Assembly (NCBI RefSeq): GCF_002117935.1
Contig: NZ_BDJE01000024.1
Location: forward strand, 1 to 56,174
DNA: 56,174 bases
Direction: 5' to 3'
DNA from: Nocardioides sp. PD653-B2
GTDB taxonomy: Bacteria > Actinomycetota > Actinomycetes > Propionibacteriales > Nocardioidaceae
Both the position numbers and the translations under genes were made by a program. Numbering within the stretch: position 1 is the first letter of the stretch; each line of letters begins with the position of its first letter. A model generated the notes under the pieces. It was not told the origin of the DNA, searched no databases, and was given only the letters and a program-made list of their open reading frames with translations. Below are positions 32,492 through 40,708 of this stretch, piece by piece.

Positions 32492-33835
32492 GTGAAGCCG
32501 AGATTCTCGGGTGTGGTCCTTGCTGTTGCGATGGCGCTGACCGGGTCGCTGCTGGCCGTGCCGGCGACGGTGCCTGCCGCGGCGCGAGCGGCGGAGGTCG
32601 TGGCGAAGAAGCCGTGGGAGCCCGCCGCCGGCGGCTTCTTCAACAACCCGTGGGGCGACACGGACTCCCAGTACCGCATCGAGCGCCAGATCGTCGCGGC
32701 GATCCGGCACGCCAAGCCGAAGTCGCACATCCGGATCGCGGTCTACTCCTTCGACCGGGTCAACGTCGCCAAGGCCCTGATCAAGGCGCACCAACGCGGC
32801 GTCTACGTGCAGGTGCTGCACAACGACCACCAGTACACCCAGGCGATGAAGATGCTGAAGAAGGCGCTCGGCACCAACCGCGGCAAGAAGAGCTGGGACT
32901 ACACCTGCAAGACCGGCTGCCGCAGCGTCCAGGGCGTCCTGCACGACAAGATCTACCTCTTCGAGCACACCGGCGGCGCCCGCGACGTCGTGATGACCGG
33001 GTCGCACAACCTGACCCGCAACGCGACGGTCCACCAGTTCAACGACCTGCTGGTCAAGAAGGACGCGCCGAACCTGCACTCGATGATGCTGCAGCTCTTC
33101 TGGGAGCTGAAGAAGGACAAGCCGGCCAAGCCGCTCTACGAGCACAAGGTGCTCGCCAACTACCAGCTCTGGGTGATGCCGCACCCGCGCACGACCTCGG
33201 CGAACGACCCGCTGATGCGCATCCTGCGGCAGGTGAGGTGCCAGGGGGCGAACGGCGGCACGGGGACCCACGGGCGCACCAAGATCCGCGTCTCGATGCA
33301 CTCGTGGGCCGGCGACCGCGGCACCTACATCGCCCGCAAGCTGCGGCAGCTCTACGCCGACGGCTGCGACGTCAAGGTCATGTGGGCCCTGGCCGGCTCC
33401 ACGATGAAGAAGACGATCGGCGCCTCCACCCCCCGGGGCCAGGTGCCCCGCCACGCCAACGGCTACAACACCGACTGCGACGAGCTGCACGAGGTCGACA
33501 TGTACAGCCACCAGAAGTACATGACGATCTCCGGCCACTACGGCGACGACCGCTCGGCGTCGTTCGTCTTCACCGGCTCGAGCAACTGGACCTTCTCGGG
33601 CATCAGCGGCGACGAGATGATCCTGCGCGCCACCGGGGCGAACCTCGTCAAGCGCTGGAACACGAACTTCACCTACATCTGGGAGCACCGGTCCCGGCCG
33701 GTCGGCGGCTCCGGGGGCTTCCGTCCCACGCCCCCGACCTGCACCTCCGCCCGGGCCGGCGCCACCGAGCGCCGGGTGCCCGCCACCACGACCACCGACC
33801 CGACCTTCTCCGGGCGGTACTGGGAGAACGACTGA
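32492..33835 (+). CDS. Exported phospholipase D-like protein, tandem paralogue 1
   Basis: 447 residues from GTG 32492 (GTG 32486 is equally possible). Residues 1-35 form a signal peptide. FFNNPWGDTDSQYRIERQI precedes two PLD-like half-sites: LHDKIYLFE (His151, Lys153) with TGSHNLT, and SHQKYMTIS (His340, Lys342) with TGSSNWT. The Asp of the canonical HxKxxxxD is Glu in site 1 and Ser in site 2. This fits a phosphodiesterase or transferase using His-Lys pairs, acting outside the cell. Cys pairs suggest disulfides. A close paralogue follows 21 bases downstream. Confidence 0.88.
   Translation: MKPRFSGVVLAVAMALTGSLLAVPATVPAAARAAEVVAKKPWEPAAGGFFNNPWGDTDSQYRIERQIVAAIRHAKPKSHIRIAVYSFDRVNVAKALIKAHQRGVYVQVLHNDHQYTQAMKMLKKALGTNRGKKSWDYTCKTGCRSVQGVLHDKIYLFEHTGGARDVVMTGSHNLTRNATVHQFNDLLVKKDAPNLHSMMLQLFWELKKDKPAKPLYEHKVLANYQLWVMPHPRTTSANDPLMRILRQVRCQGANGGTGTHGRTKIRVSMHSWAGDRGTYIARKLRQLYADGCDVKVMWALAGSTMKKTIGASTPRGQVPRHANGYNTDCDELHEVDMYSHQKYMTISGHYGDDRSASFVFTGSSNWTFSGISGDEMILRATGANLVKRWNTNFTYIWEHRSRPVGGSGGFRPTPPTCTSARAGATERRVPATTTTDPTFSGRYWEND
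32877..33000 (+). repeat. 124-base tract identical to 34302-34425
   Basis: This stretch of PLD paralogue 1, spanning the first His-Lys site, is identical base for base to 34302-34425 in paralogue 2. Flanking DNA differs. It suggests recent gene conversion. Confidence 0.85.
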
Positions 33836-33856
33836 CCCGTCGGGCGTGGTGCCCGT

Positions 33857-35236
33857 GTGACCAGAGTGACTGTTGGTACCTTCTGGCGAGTGCGGAGAAC
33901 CCCCCTGTTGCTGGCGTGCGCCCTGCTGCTGGTCGGCGCGCTGACCGGGTCGCTGCTGGGCGGTGCGCCGGCGTCGGCCGACCCGAAGCACGGCCAGGGC
34001 CAGGGCCACGCCCAGGCCCAGCAGGTGGAGGCGGCGCCGTGGGCGCCGACCAACGGCGGGTTCTTCAACAACCCGTGGGGTGACCGGCGCGCGAAGTTCC
34101 AGATCGAGCGGCAGATCATGGCCGCCATCGAGCACGCTCGGCGGGGCTCGCACATCCGGATCGCGGTCTACTCCTTCGACCGGGTCAACGTCGCGAAGGC
34201 CCTGATCGCCGCGTACCGGCGCGGGGTGCACGTGCAGGTGCTGCACAACGACCACCAGTACACGCCCGCGATGAGGATGCTGAAGAAGGCGCTCGGCACC
34301 CACCGCGGCAAGAAGAGCTGGGACTACACCTGCAAGACCGGCTGCCGCAGCGTCCAGGGCGTCCTGCACGACAAGATCTACCTCTTCGAGCACACCGGCG
34401 GCGCCCGCGACGTCGTGATGACCGGCTCGGCCAACCTCACCCTCAACGCCGCCGCCCACCAGTTCAACGACCTGCTGGTGAAGAAGGGCTCGCCGTCCCT
34501 GCACCAGACGTTCCTCCGGCTCTTCCGCGAGCTGAAGAAGGACAAGAAGGCCCGGCCGCTCTTCGAGCACAAGACCCTGGACAACTACCAGCTCTGGGTG
34601 ATGCCGCACCCCCACAACTCCGCGGCCAACGACCCGGTCATGAACATCCTGGACGACGTGAGGTGCTGGGGCGCGCGCGGCGGCACCGGCACGGACGGCC
34701 GCACCAAGATCCGGGTCTCGATGCACTCGTGGGCCGGCGAGCGTGGCACGTTCCTCGCCCGCCGGCTGCGCCACCTCTACGCCCGGGGCTGTGACGTGAA
34801 GGTGATGTGGGCCCTCGGAGGCGCCGAGATGAAGCGCATGTTCGACCGGCCCACCCGGCACGGCCTGGTCCCGCGCCGGGCCGACGGCTACAACACCGAC
34901 TGCGACGTGCTCCACCAGGTCGACATGTACAGCCACCAGAAGTACCTGACGATCTCCGGCTGGTACGGCGAGGACCGATCCTCGTCGTACGTCTTCACCG
35001 GATCGAGCAACTGGACGTCGTCCGGCATCAGCGGCGACGAGCTGGTCCTCCGCGCCGAGGGGCCTGGCCTGGTGAAGGACTGGAACACGAACTTCAACTT
35101 CATCTGGCACAAGCGTGCCCGGGTCGTCGGTGGCGACGGCGGCTTCCGCCCGGAGGCGCCGTACTGCCCCTTCTACTACCGGCCGGTGGCCGGCACCGGC
35201 CTGACCTTCTCCGGCCGGCACTGGGAAGGCGACTGA
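33857..35236 (+). CDS. Exported phospholipase D-like protein, tandem paralogue 2
   Basis: 459 residues from GTG 33857; a GTG at 33890 would shorten it to begin at the signal core. A signal peptide (LLLACALLLVGALTGSLLGG) is followed by a Gly/Gln/His linker. The body is collinear with paralogue 1: FFNNPWGD start, LHDKIYLFE and TGSANLT, SHQKYLTIS and TGSSNWT, with the same Glu and Ser replacing the canonical Asp. The two genes form a tandem duplication and may be one operon. Substrate unknown; a wall or extracellular phosphodiester is plausible. Confidence 0.88.
   Translation: MTRVTVGTFWRVRRTPLLLACALLLVGALTGSLLGGAPASADPKHGQGQGHAQAQQVEAAPWAPTNGGFFNNPWGDRRAKFQIERQIMAAIEHARRGSHIRIAVYSFDRVNVAKALIAAYRRGVHVQVLHNDHQYTPAMRMLKKALGTHRGKKSWDYTCKTGCRSVQGVLHDKIYLFEHTGGARDVVMTGSANLTLNAAAHQFNDLLVKKGSPSLHQTFLRLFRELKKDKKARPLFEHKTLDNYQLWVMPHPHNSAANDPVMNILDDVRCWGARGGTGTDGRTKIRVSMHSWAGERGTFLARRLRHLYARGCDVKVMWALGGAEMKRMFDRPTRHGLVPRRADGYNTDCDVLHQVDMYSHQKYLTISGWYGEDRSSSYVFTGSSNWTSSGISGDELVLRAEGPGLVKDWNTNFNFIWHKRARVVGGDGGFRPEAPYCPFYYRPVAGTGLTFSGRHWEGD
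34302..34425 (+). repeat. 124-base tract identical to 32877-33000
   Basis: Second copy of the identical tract within PLD paralogue 2. The offset between the copies is 1425 bases. Confidence 0.85.
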
Positions 35237-35249
35237 CCCCTCTGGTCAG
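35233..35249. terminator. Small hairpin built from two facing stop codons
   Basis: CTGACC (35233-35238) pairs with GGTCAG (35244-35249) around CCTCT. The arms contain the TGA of PLD paralogue 2 and the TGA of the convergent glycosidase. It may serve as a weak bidirectional terminator. Confidence 0.4.
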
Positions 35250-37108
35250 CGCCGCGTCCGGACGTACTTCGTGTGCGCCGTGGCGCTCCAGCCGACGCCG
35301 TTCTCGGCCCGGATGCCGACCCGGAGACGCTTGCCCGCCGGCAGCCCGGAGATGGTGGCCTTGCGCTTGCCGGGGCCGAGGTCGAGCACCCTGCCCTTGC
35401 ACACCAGGCGGTAGCCGGTGATCGCGCTGCCGCGCCCGTCGGGCTTCGACCAGGTGACGGTGATGCTGCGCCTGCCGGCCTTCGCTGACCCGATCCGCGG
35501 CGGCAGCGGCACGGTGGCCGGCACCACCGCCGGCGCGGAGACCGTGCCCGACGACCCGTCGGCGGTCATCGCGCGGACGGTGAAGACGTAGCTGGTGCCG
35601 TTGGCGAGTCCGGTCGCCCGGAACGAACGGGCGTCCGCCGGCACGACGTCCGTCTCCTCGCCGGGGCTGCGGCTGATCTCGAAGCCGGTCACCTCGGCGG
35701 TGGTCTCCGGCAGGTCCCAGGTCACGGTGGCGCTCGCGTTGCCCGGAGTCGCGGCGACGTGCGTGGGGTCCGGCGCGGTCGGCGGACTCGGGGGCCCGAT
35801 CGTGACCGCGACGACCTCGCCGCCGAGCTGCAGCGACAAGGAGTCAGCGGTGGTCTCGTGCTCGGGGGCGACGCCGTCGGACGGCCGGTACAGCGCGAGG
35901 TCCTGGCTCTGCCCGAGCCTCAGGGTCACGTCGGCCTGGGTGACGTCCACCCGCTCCTGCTCGACCGGGTCCCAGACGGAAACGTCGCGCCAGAGCAGCA
36001 GCACGAACTGGCCGTCGCGCTTCTGGGTGAGCACGTAGCGCGCCTCGCCCGCCGGCAGCCCGTCGGCCTCGATGGCCAGCGAGCCGGGCTCGAACGACGA
36101 GCTGCCGGGGTCGGCGAGCAGCCCCAGCAGGTTCTGCATCGCCGTGTAGGCAGGCTTGGGGGTGAGGTCGCGGCGCAGCAGCCCGAAGTGGGCCTCGGGG
36201 TCGGTCAGGTCGGGGTCGTCGAACTCGTCGATCAGCTCGTAGCTGTACATGCGCTGGTGGCCGCGCAGCACGTGCTCGAGCAGCAGCCGCGGCAGGTAGG
36301 TCCCGGCGACGTCCTCGGGGACCGCGCGGTGACCGTTGTCGGTGCCGAGCGCGTTGTGGTAGCCCGCCTCGGTGGTGACCAGGGGCTTGTCGGGGACCGA
36401 CGTGCGGAGGGCATCGGTGATCTGCTTGATCTGGTTGGAGGGCCGGTAGCCGCCGGGGTACATGTGCGCGTTGGCGAGGTCGGCGTTCTCCGAGAGGTCC
36501 CCGGCCGCCGCGTAGTTCTGCTTGAAGGCGAGCGCCGGCGACAGCACCGGCAGGTCGGCGGTCGCCGGGTTCGCCTTCGCCGCGGTGTAGAGCTGCTCCT
36601 GCCAGCTCTTCACCTGGGGCACCCAGTCGGCGGCGTCGGCACGGCTGAAGAGGTCCCACTCGTTGGCGCCCTCCAGGCTCTCCACGGAGCCGGCGGGCAG
36701 CTGGGTCGCGACCGTGTCCACGTAGTCGGCGGGCGTGGACCCGGAGTCGGGTCGGCCCATGATGAGGTCGAAGGCGATGCCCCGCTGGGCGACGGTCCTG
36801 ATCGCGGCGTACTGCCGCGGCGAGTTCAGGAAGAGGTCGTCGCGCACGTGTCGCACCCCGAGCTCGTCGAGCTTCTGGGCGACGGCGTCGGCGTCGGCGT
36901 ACGGCGTGTCGAGGAAGTTCAGGTGGATGCCCACGCCGTAGCTGTCGACCACGGAGTCGGCCGGGATCGCGGCGATCGGCGCGATCACCCGGTCCGGCGA
37001 GGCTGTCCCGGGCTGCGCCGCGCTCACCGGAGCGGCACCCAGGACGGCGCCCTGGGCGGCGATCACCAAGCCCAGCGCGGAGAGCAGACCTGCCCGAATC
37101 AGCCGCAT
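35246..37108 (-). CDS. Secreted glycosidase-like protein with two fibronectin III domains
   Basis: 620 residues from ATG 37108. A signal peptide ends near APVSAA. The catalytic region is a clan-A (beta/alpha)8 barrel: GIHLNFLDTPYAD opening, acid/base in SLEGANEWD (Glu150) and nucleophile in LVTTEAGYHN (Glu247), with YSYELIDE between. A beta-sandwich follows. Two FN3 units occupy about 440-525 and 530-620 (ATVTWDLPETTAEVTGFEI and SITVTWSKPDGRGSAITGYR). The substrate is unknown, perhaps the organism's own surface glycan given the neighbours. Confidence 0.85.
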   Translation of the reverse strand: MRLIRAGLLSALGLVIAAQGAVLGAAPVSAAQPGTASPDRVIAPIAAIPADSVVDSYGVGIHLNFLDTPYADADAVAQKLDELGVRHVRDDLFLNSPRQYAAIRTVAQRGIAFDLIMGRPDSGSTPADYVDTVATQLPAGSVESLEGANEWDLFSRADAADWVPQVKSWQEQLYTAAKANPATADLPVLSPALAFKQNYAAAGDLSENADLANAHMYPGGYRPSNQIKQITDALRTSVPDKPLVTTEAGYHNALGTDNGHRAVPEDVAGTYLPRLLLEHVLRGHQRMYSYELIDEFDDPDLTDPEAHFGLLRRDLTPKPAYTAMQNLLGLLADPGSSSFEPGSLAIEADGLPAGEARYVLTQKRDGQFVLLLWRDVSVWDPVEQERVDVTQADVTLRLGQSQDLALYRPSDGVAPEHETTADSLSLQLGGEVVAVTIGPPSPPTAPDPTHVAATPGNASATVTWDLPETTAEVTGFEISRSPGEETDVVPADARSFRATGLANGTSYVFTVRAMTADGSSGTVSAPAVVPATVPLPPRIGSAKAGRRSITVTWSKPDGRGSAITGYRLVCKGRVLDLGPGKRKATISGLPAGKRLRVGIRAENGVGWSATAHTKYVRTRR

Positions 37109-37196
37109 CTCCCCCACCCTAGGCACGAACCGCGGCCGGTACGGACCGCTGTGACACGTGCCATAACCCCGGAAGCAGGCGATTCGTTACGCGCAG

Positions 37197-38327
37197 GTGA
37201 GGTCAGCAACCGGGCGGTTCGACTACCTGGACGGCATCCGTGCGGTCGCGATCGCGGCCGTCCTCGCCCTGCACTGGTTCAGCTGGTACGTCCCGCTCTT
37301 CCACGGCGGATCCATCGGCGTCGACGTCTTCTTCGTGCTCAGCGGCTTCATCATCACCACGATGCTCTGGCGCAGCCCGGTCACCGGCTCCCGGGCGGCC
37401 GCCTGGGTGGCCTTCCTCCGGCGCCGCGTGTCGCGCCTCTACCCCGCCCTGCTCGGCCTCGTCGTGGCCAGCGCCGTGCTGTACGCCGTGGTCCCGTGGG
37501 CCCCGGTCGGCCCGGTCGAGGTCCTGCAGCGCGGCGTGATCGTGCTCGGCCAGGGATCGGCGATGTGGGCCGCCGACCAGCACGGCAGCCTCTGGCTCCC
37601 CGGGCTGCAGCCCTTCGGGCAGACCTGGTCGCTGGCCGTCGAGTGGTACTTCTACGCGCTCTGGCCGGTCGCCGTGCTGGGCGCTCGCTCGCGCGGCTGG
37701 AGCGCCCGCCGCCTCGCCGGGGTCAGCCTCGGCGCCGCCCTCGCCCTCTACCTGCTGTCGCTGCCGCTCGGTGCCTTCTGGTTCTACTTCGGGCCGTCGG
37801 CCCGCTCGGCCGAGTTGCTCGTCGGGGCCGCCCTCGCCCTGTGGTCCGTCGACCGGGTCTTCACCGACAGCGGACACCCCGCCCGGCCACGCCGGCACGC
37901 GTCCGCGGGCGCCGCGCTCGTCGCCATCGGCGGCTACGCGCTGCTCGGGCCGGACGCGCACAGCCCCGTCTACCGCTACGTCGGGATCCCGCTCGCGGTG
38001 CTCGCCACCGTGGTGCTGATCCACACCGGCTACAGCAACGCCGGCGCCGGCAGTCCCGACAACATGGACGGCCCGGTGCACCGGCTGCTCGGGCACCCGT
38101 GGCTCGCGGCCGTGGGGCGCGGCAGCTACAGCCTGTACCTCTGGCACATCGTGCCGTTCCTGCTGCTGGAGGATGCGCCCCTGCCGAAGCCGGTCTCCGG
38201 GTTGATCGCCGTCACCGCGGCCACCACCGTGACCGTGCTCAGCTACCGCTTCCTGGAGAGGCCGTTCCTCCGCGCCCGCAGCGACGTCCTCAGCCCGCAG
38301 CGCCCGAGGGTCCAGCAAGCCGCGTAG
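37197..38327 (+). CDS. Membrane acyltransferase, acyltransferase-3 (OafA/YrhL) family
   Basis: 376 residues from GTG 37197. FDYLDGIRAVAIAAVLALHW holds the family's catalytic His-containing helix 1. GGSIGVDVFFVLSGFIITTM and RRRVSRLYPALL are the classic R/K-x10-H and FFVLSGFLI signatures. QTWSLAVEWYFYALWP is also conserved. About ten membrane helices are present and no SGNH domain is attached. It O-acylates a sugar or lipid-linked glycan, using acyl groups from the cytoplasm. Its location suggests modification of the glycan made by the downstream cluster. Confidence 0.93.
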   Translation: MRSATGRFDYLDGIRAVAIAAVLALHWFSWYVPLFHGGSIGVDVFFVLSGFIITTMLWRSPVTGSRAAAWVAFLRRRVSRLYPALLGLVVASAVLYAVVPWAPVGPVEVLQRGVIVLGQGSAMWAADQHGSLWLPGLQPFGQTWSLAVEWYFYALWPVAVLGARSRGWSARRLAGVSLGAALALYLLSLPLGAFWFYFGPSARSAELLVGAALALWSVDRVFTDSGHPARPRRHASAGAALVAIGGYALLGPDAHSPVYRYVGIPLAVLATVVLIHTGYSNAGAGSPDNMDGPVHRLLGHPWLAAVGRGSYSLYLWHIVPFLLLEDAPLPKPVSGLIAVTAATTVTVLSYRFLERPFLRARSDVLSPQRPRVQQAA

Positions 38328-38354
38328 GTTGCCGCGACGGGAGAGGGGCACGAT

Positions 38355-40685
38355 GTGCGCATGCGCAGGTATCTCGTGGTCCTCGGCATCGCCCTCGCGG
38401 CGTCGGTAGTCAGCATCACGTTCGCCGCTCCCGGCCAGGCCGCGACCGCCGCGCCGCTCTGCTCCGCCAAGGTCGTCAGCGACGCCGCCGACGTCCTCGA
38501 CGACGCCGCGGTCGAGCGGGCCGCCGCCCGGTTCGGCGACCAGGTGACCGTGAAGGTGCTGACGTTCACCACGGCGAAGGGCCAGGACCTCTACGACGTG
38601 CTCCTCGACGCCCGGGCGCAGTGCCACGGCTGGGGCTTCGAGGCCGACGGGTCCCAGTCGCTGCTGATCCTCGGCGTCGCCGTCCAGGACCGCCAGCTCG
38701 GCAGCCACTACGACGGCAAGGCGCTGAACAAGTTCGAGGCCGCGCGCGACCACGCCGAGGTCGACGGCATGGGGGCGAACTTCGGCAACGGCGACTGGAC
38801 CGCCGGCATGGTCGACGGGCTGACGATCTACGCGAGGGCCTACAACCGCCAGCCGGCACAGGGTTCCGGCAACAACGGCTCGGGCGACCCGGGCACCGTC
38901 CCCGGCAGCGGGTCGCCGCTCGGCGGCGGTGTCGACGAGGCCTCCGGATCCGGTACCTCGGCCGGTGGTGCCTGGGTGCTCGGCGGGCTGGCGGTGCTGG
39001 TCGTCGGCGGGGCCGCGGCCTACCTCGGGTTCGTGCTCTGGCGGCGCCGGAAGGCGACCACGAACGCCCGGGCGACGCTGAGCGCCGCCACCGACGAGAT
39101 GGCGACCGCGTGGGTCGAGCTGGACGCCGGTCGGGAGTACGTCGCGGCCCGCGTCGGAGCGCTGCCGCAGGTCTCCGACACGACCCTGACCCGGATCCGG
39201 ACCGACAACACCGCGGCCGTCGCGATGCTCGAGGCCGCCACCGCCACCTACCTGGAGAGGTCCCAGACCTACTCGACCGAGGCGGTCCCCGAGCTGGACG
39301 CCGACGAGGCCACCGCGGCGCTGACGCCGATCCAGGAGACGACCGCCCAGCTGAAGGCCGCCAAGGACGCGCTGACCCGCGTCGAGGAGTCGGTCACGGC
39401 GTTCGAGCAGGTGCGCGACCGGCTGCCGGCCCGGGTGGCCGAGCTGCGCGCCGCGGCGACCCGGCTCACCGCCCTGCTCGAGCGGCGCCGGGGTGAGGGA
39501 TACAAGACCGGCGACCTCGACGGCGCGCCGACGGCCGCCGAGCAGGCCGCCCGGGACGCCGAGACCCTGGGCGGCCAGCTGCGCTTCGGTGACGCCGACG
39601 CCCTGGTCGCCACCGCCATGACGACCCTGGCCGGACACGAGGCCTGGCTGACCGGCCTCCCCGACTACCTCGCCGACCTCGCCACGGACACGACCGCCCT
39701 CGAGGCCCGGGCGATCGAGCTCGACGCCGCGATCGCCGAGGCCTCCGTGACGACCGAGCACCTCGAGGCGACGTACGACGCCTCCTGCCTGGAGGGCGTG
39801 CGCGCCCGGGTCGACGCCGCCAAGGTCGCCCGGACCGCACTGGCCGACGCCCTGGCGACGATCCGGTCCAACTCCTCGATGGCGACCCAGGAGTTCCGGC
39901 TGGCGCGGGAGCAGATCACCGCCGCCCGCACCGCCGCGGACACCATCGCGACCGACGCGGCCGCCCCCGGGGTGCGCGAGCGCGAGCTCGACCAGCTGAC
40001 CACCCAGCTGCCGCTGACCGGGCAACGGCTGGCCGCGGAGGCGACCGCGCTCGCCGCCCAGATCGAGTCCAACTCGGCCGCGGTCTCCTACCTGACCACC
40101 GTCCCCGAGGTGGCCCCGATCGGCGCCGAGGCAGCCGCGCTCGGCCAGCAGGCCGCGGCGCCTCGGGCGCCGCTGCTGCTGCTGAAGACCCAGCTCGACG
40201 CCGTCGCCGAGCGGCTGGCCGGCTGCACCGACGTCGTCGTGACCGTGATCGCGACCTACGAGGAGACCCAGCGCGCGCTGCGCGCCGCCGAGGCGGCGGT
40301 CGCCGAGGCGCAGAGCGAGGTCTCCCGCGCGGACGTCGGCAGCCGGGCGCGCGCTGCCGCCGAGGAGGCCGCGGGCCTCCTCGACCAGGCCGCCGCGCTC
40401 GCCGCGCTCGACCAGATCCGGGGCGGCGCCGACGCGGCGCGCAACCGCGCCAACGACGCCGTCGCCATGGCCCGCCGGGACCGCCGCGAGGCCGAGGAGC
40501 AGCGGGCGGCCGCCCGGCGGGCCGCGGCCGCCGCCTCGTCGCGCAGCTCGTTCTCCGGCTTCGGTGGCGGCGGTGGCGGCGGTGGCTCGCACCACTCCGG
40601 CGGCGGGGGTGGCGGCGGCTCCCGCGGGTTCGGTGGCGGTGGCGGCTCGCACCACTCGGGCGGCGGCGGCTCGCGCGGCTTCTGA
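38355..40685 (+). CDS. TPM domain protein with long coiled coil and Gly/His/Ser tail
   Basis: 776 residues from GTG 38355 (spaced 6 bases after GAGAGGGG; ATG 38361 is the alternative). Signal peptide to about 30, TPM (Psb32-like) domain at about 35-165 with VVSDAADVLDD, then a Gly/Ser linker and one membrane helix at 206-229. Residues 230-725 are a long Ala/Glu/Arg/Thr-rich coiled coil, expected in the cytoplasm. The end repeats GGGGSHHSGGGG and SRGF twice. Short TPM proteins usually end with such Gly tails soon after the membrane helix; a ~500-residue coiled coil is unusual. Confidence 0.88.
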   Translation: MRMRRYLVVLGIALAASVVSITFAAPGQAATAAPLCSAKVVSDAADVLDDAAVERAAARFGDQVTVKVLTFTTAKGQDLYDVLLDARAQCHGWGFEADGSQSLLILGVAVQDRQLGSHYDGKALNKFEAARDHAEVDGMGANFGNGDWTAGMVDGLTIYARAYNRQPAQGSGNNGSGDPGTVPGSGSPLGGGVDEASGSGTSAGGAWVLGGLAVLVVGGAAAYLGFVLWRRRKATTNARATLSAATDEMATAWVELDAGREYVAARVGALPQVSDTTLTRIRTDNTAAVAMLEAATATYLERSQTYSTEAVPELDADEATAALTPIQETTAQLKAAKDALTRVEESVTAFEQVRDRLPARVAELRAAATRLTALLERRRGEGYKTGDLDGAPTAAEQAARDAETLGGQLRFGDADALVATAMTTLAGHEAWLTGLPDYLADLATDTTALEARAIELDAAIAEASVTTEHLEATYDASCLEGVRARVDAAKVARTALADALATIRSNSSMATQEFRLAREQITAARTAADTIATDAAAPGVRERELDQLTTQLPLTGQRLAAEATALAAQIESNSAAVSYLTTVPEVAPIGAEAAALGQQAAAPRAPLLLLKTQLDAVAERLAGCTDVVVTVIATYEETQRALRAAEAAVAEAQSEVSRADVGSRARAAAEEAAGLLDQAAALAALDQIRGGADAARNRANDAVAMARRDRREAEEQRAAARRAAAAASSRSSFSGFGGGGGGGGSHHSGGGGGGGSRGFGGGGGSHHSGGGGSRGF

Positions 40686-40690
40686 AGGTC

Positions 40691-40708
40691 GCTCAGCCGG
40701 AGCTGAGC
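40691..40708. terminator. Bidirectional hairpin at convergent gene ends
   Basis: GCTCAGC (40691-40697) and GCTGAGC (40702-40708) pair around CGGA. It follows the TPM stop by 6 bases and contains the stop of the convergent glycerophosphotransferase-like gene. Confidence 0.55.

Noticed and set aside
37203..40655. Very long minus-strand open frame opposite the acyltransferase and TPM genes
   Set aside because: Its product is low-complexity Gly/Arg/Ala/Asp, the usual mirror of a GC-rich coding strand; the plus-strand genes have recognisable domains. Similar mirrors at 7893-10679, 16503-19565, 32252-35221 and 35759-39496 were dropped for the same reason.
40560..40682. Tandem GGTGGCGG-type repeats
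   Set aside because: Codes for the Gly/His/Ser tail typical of TPM proteins; no sign of an independent repeat element.
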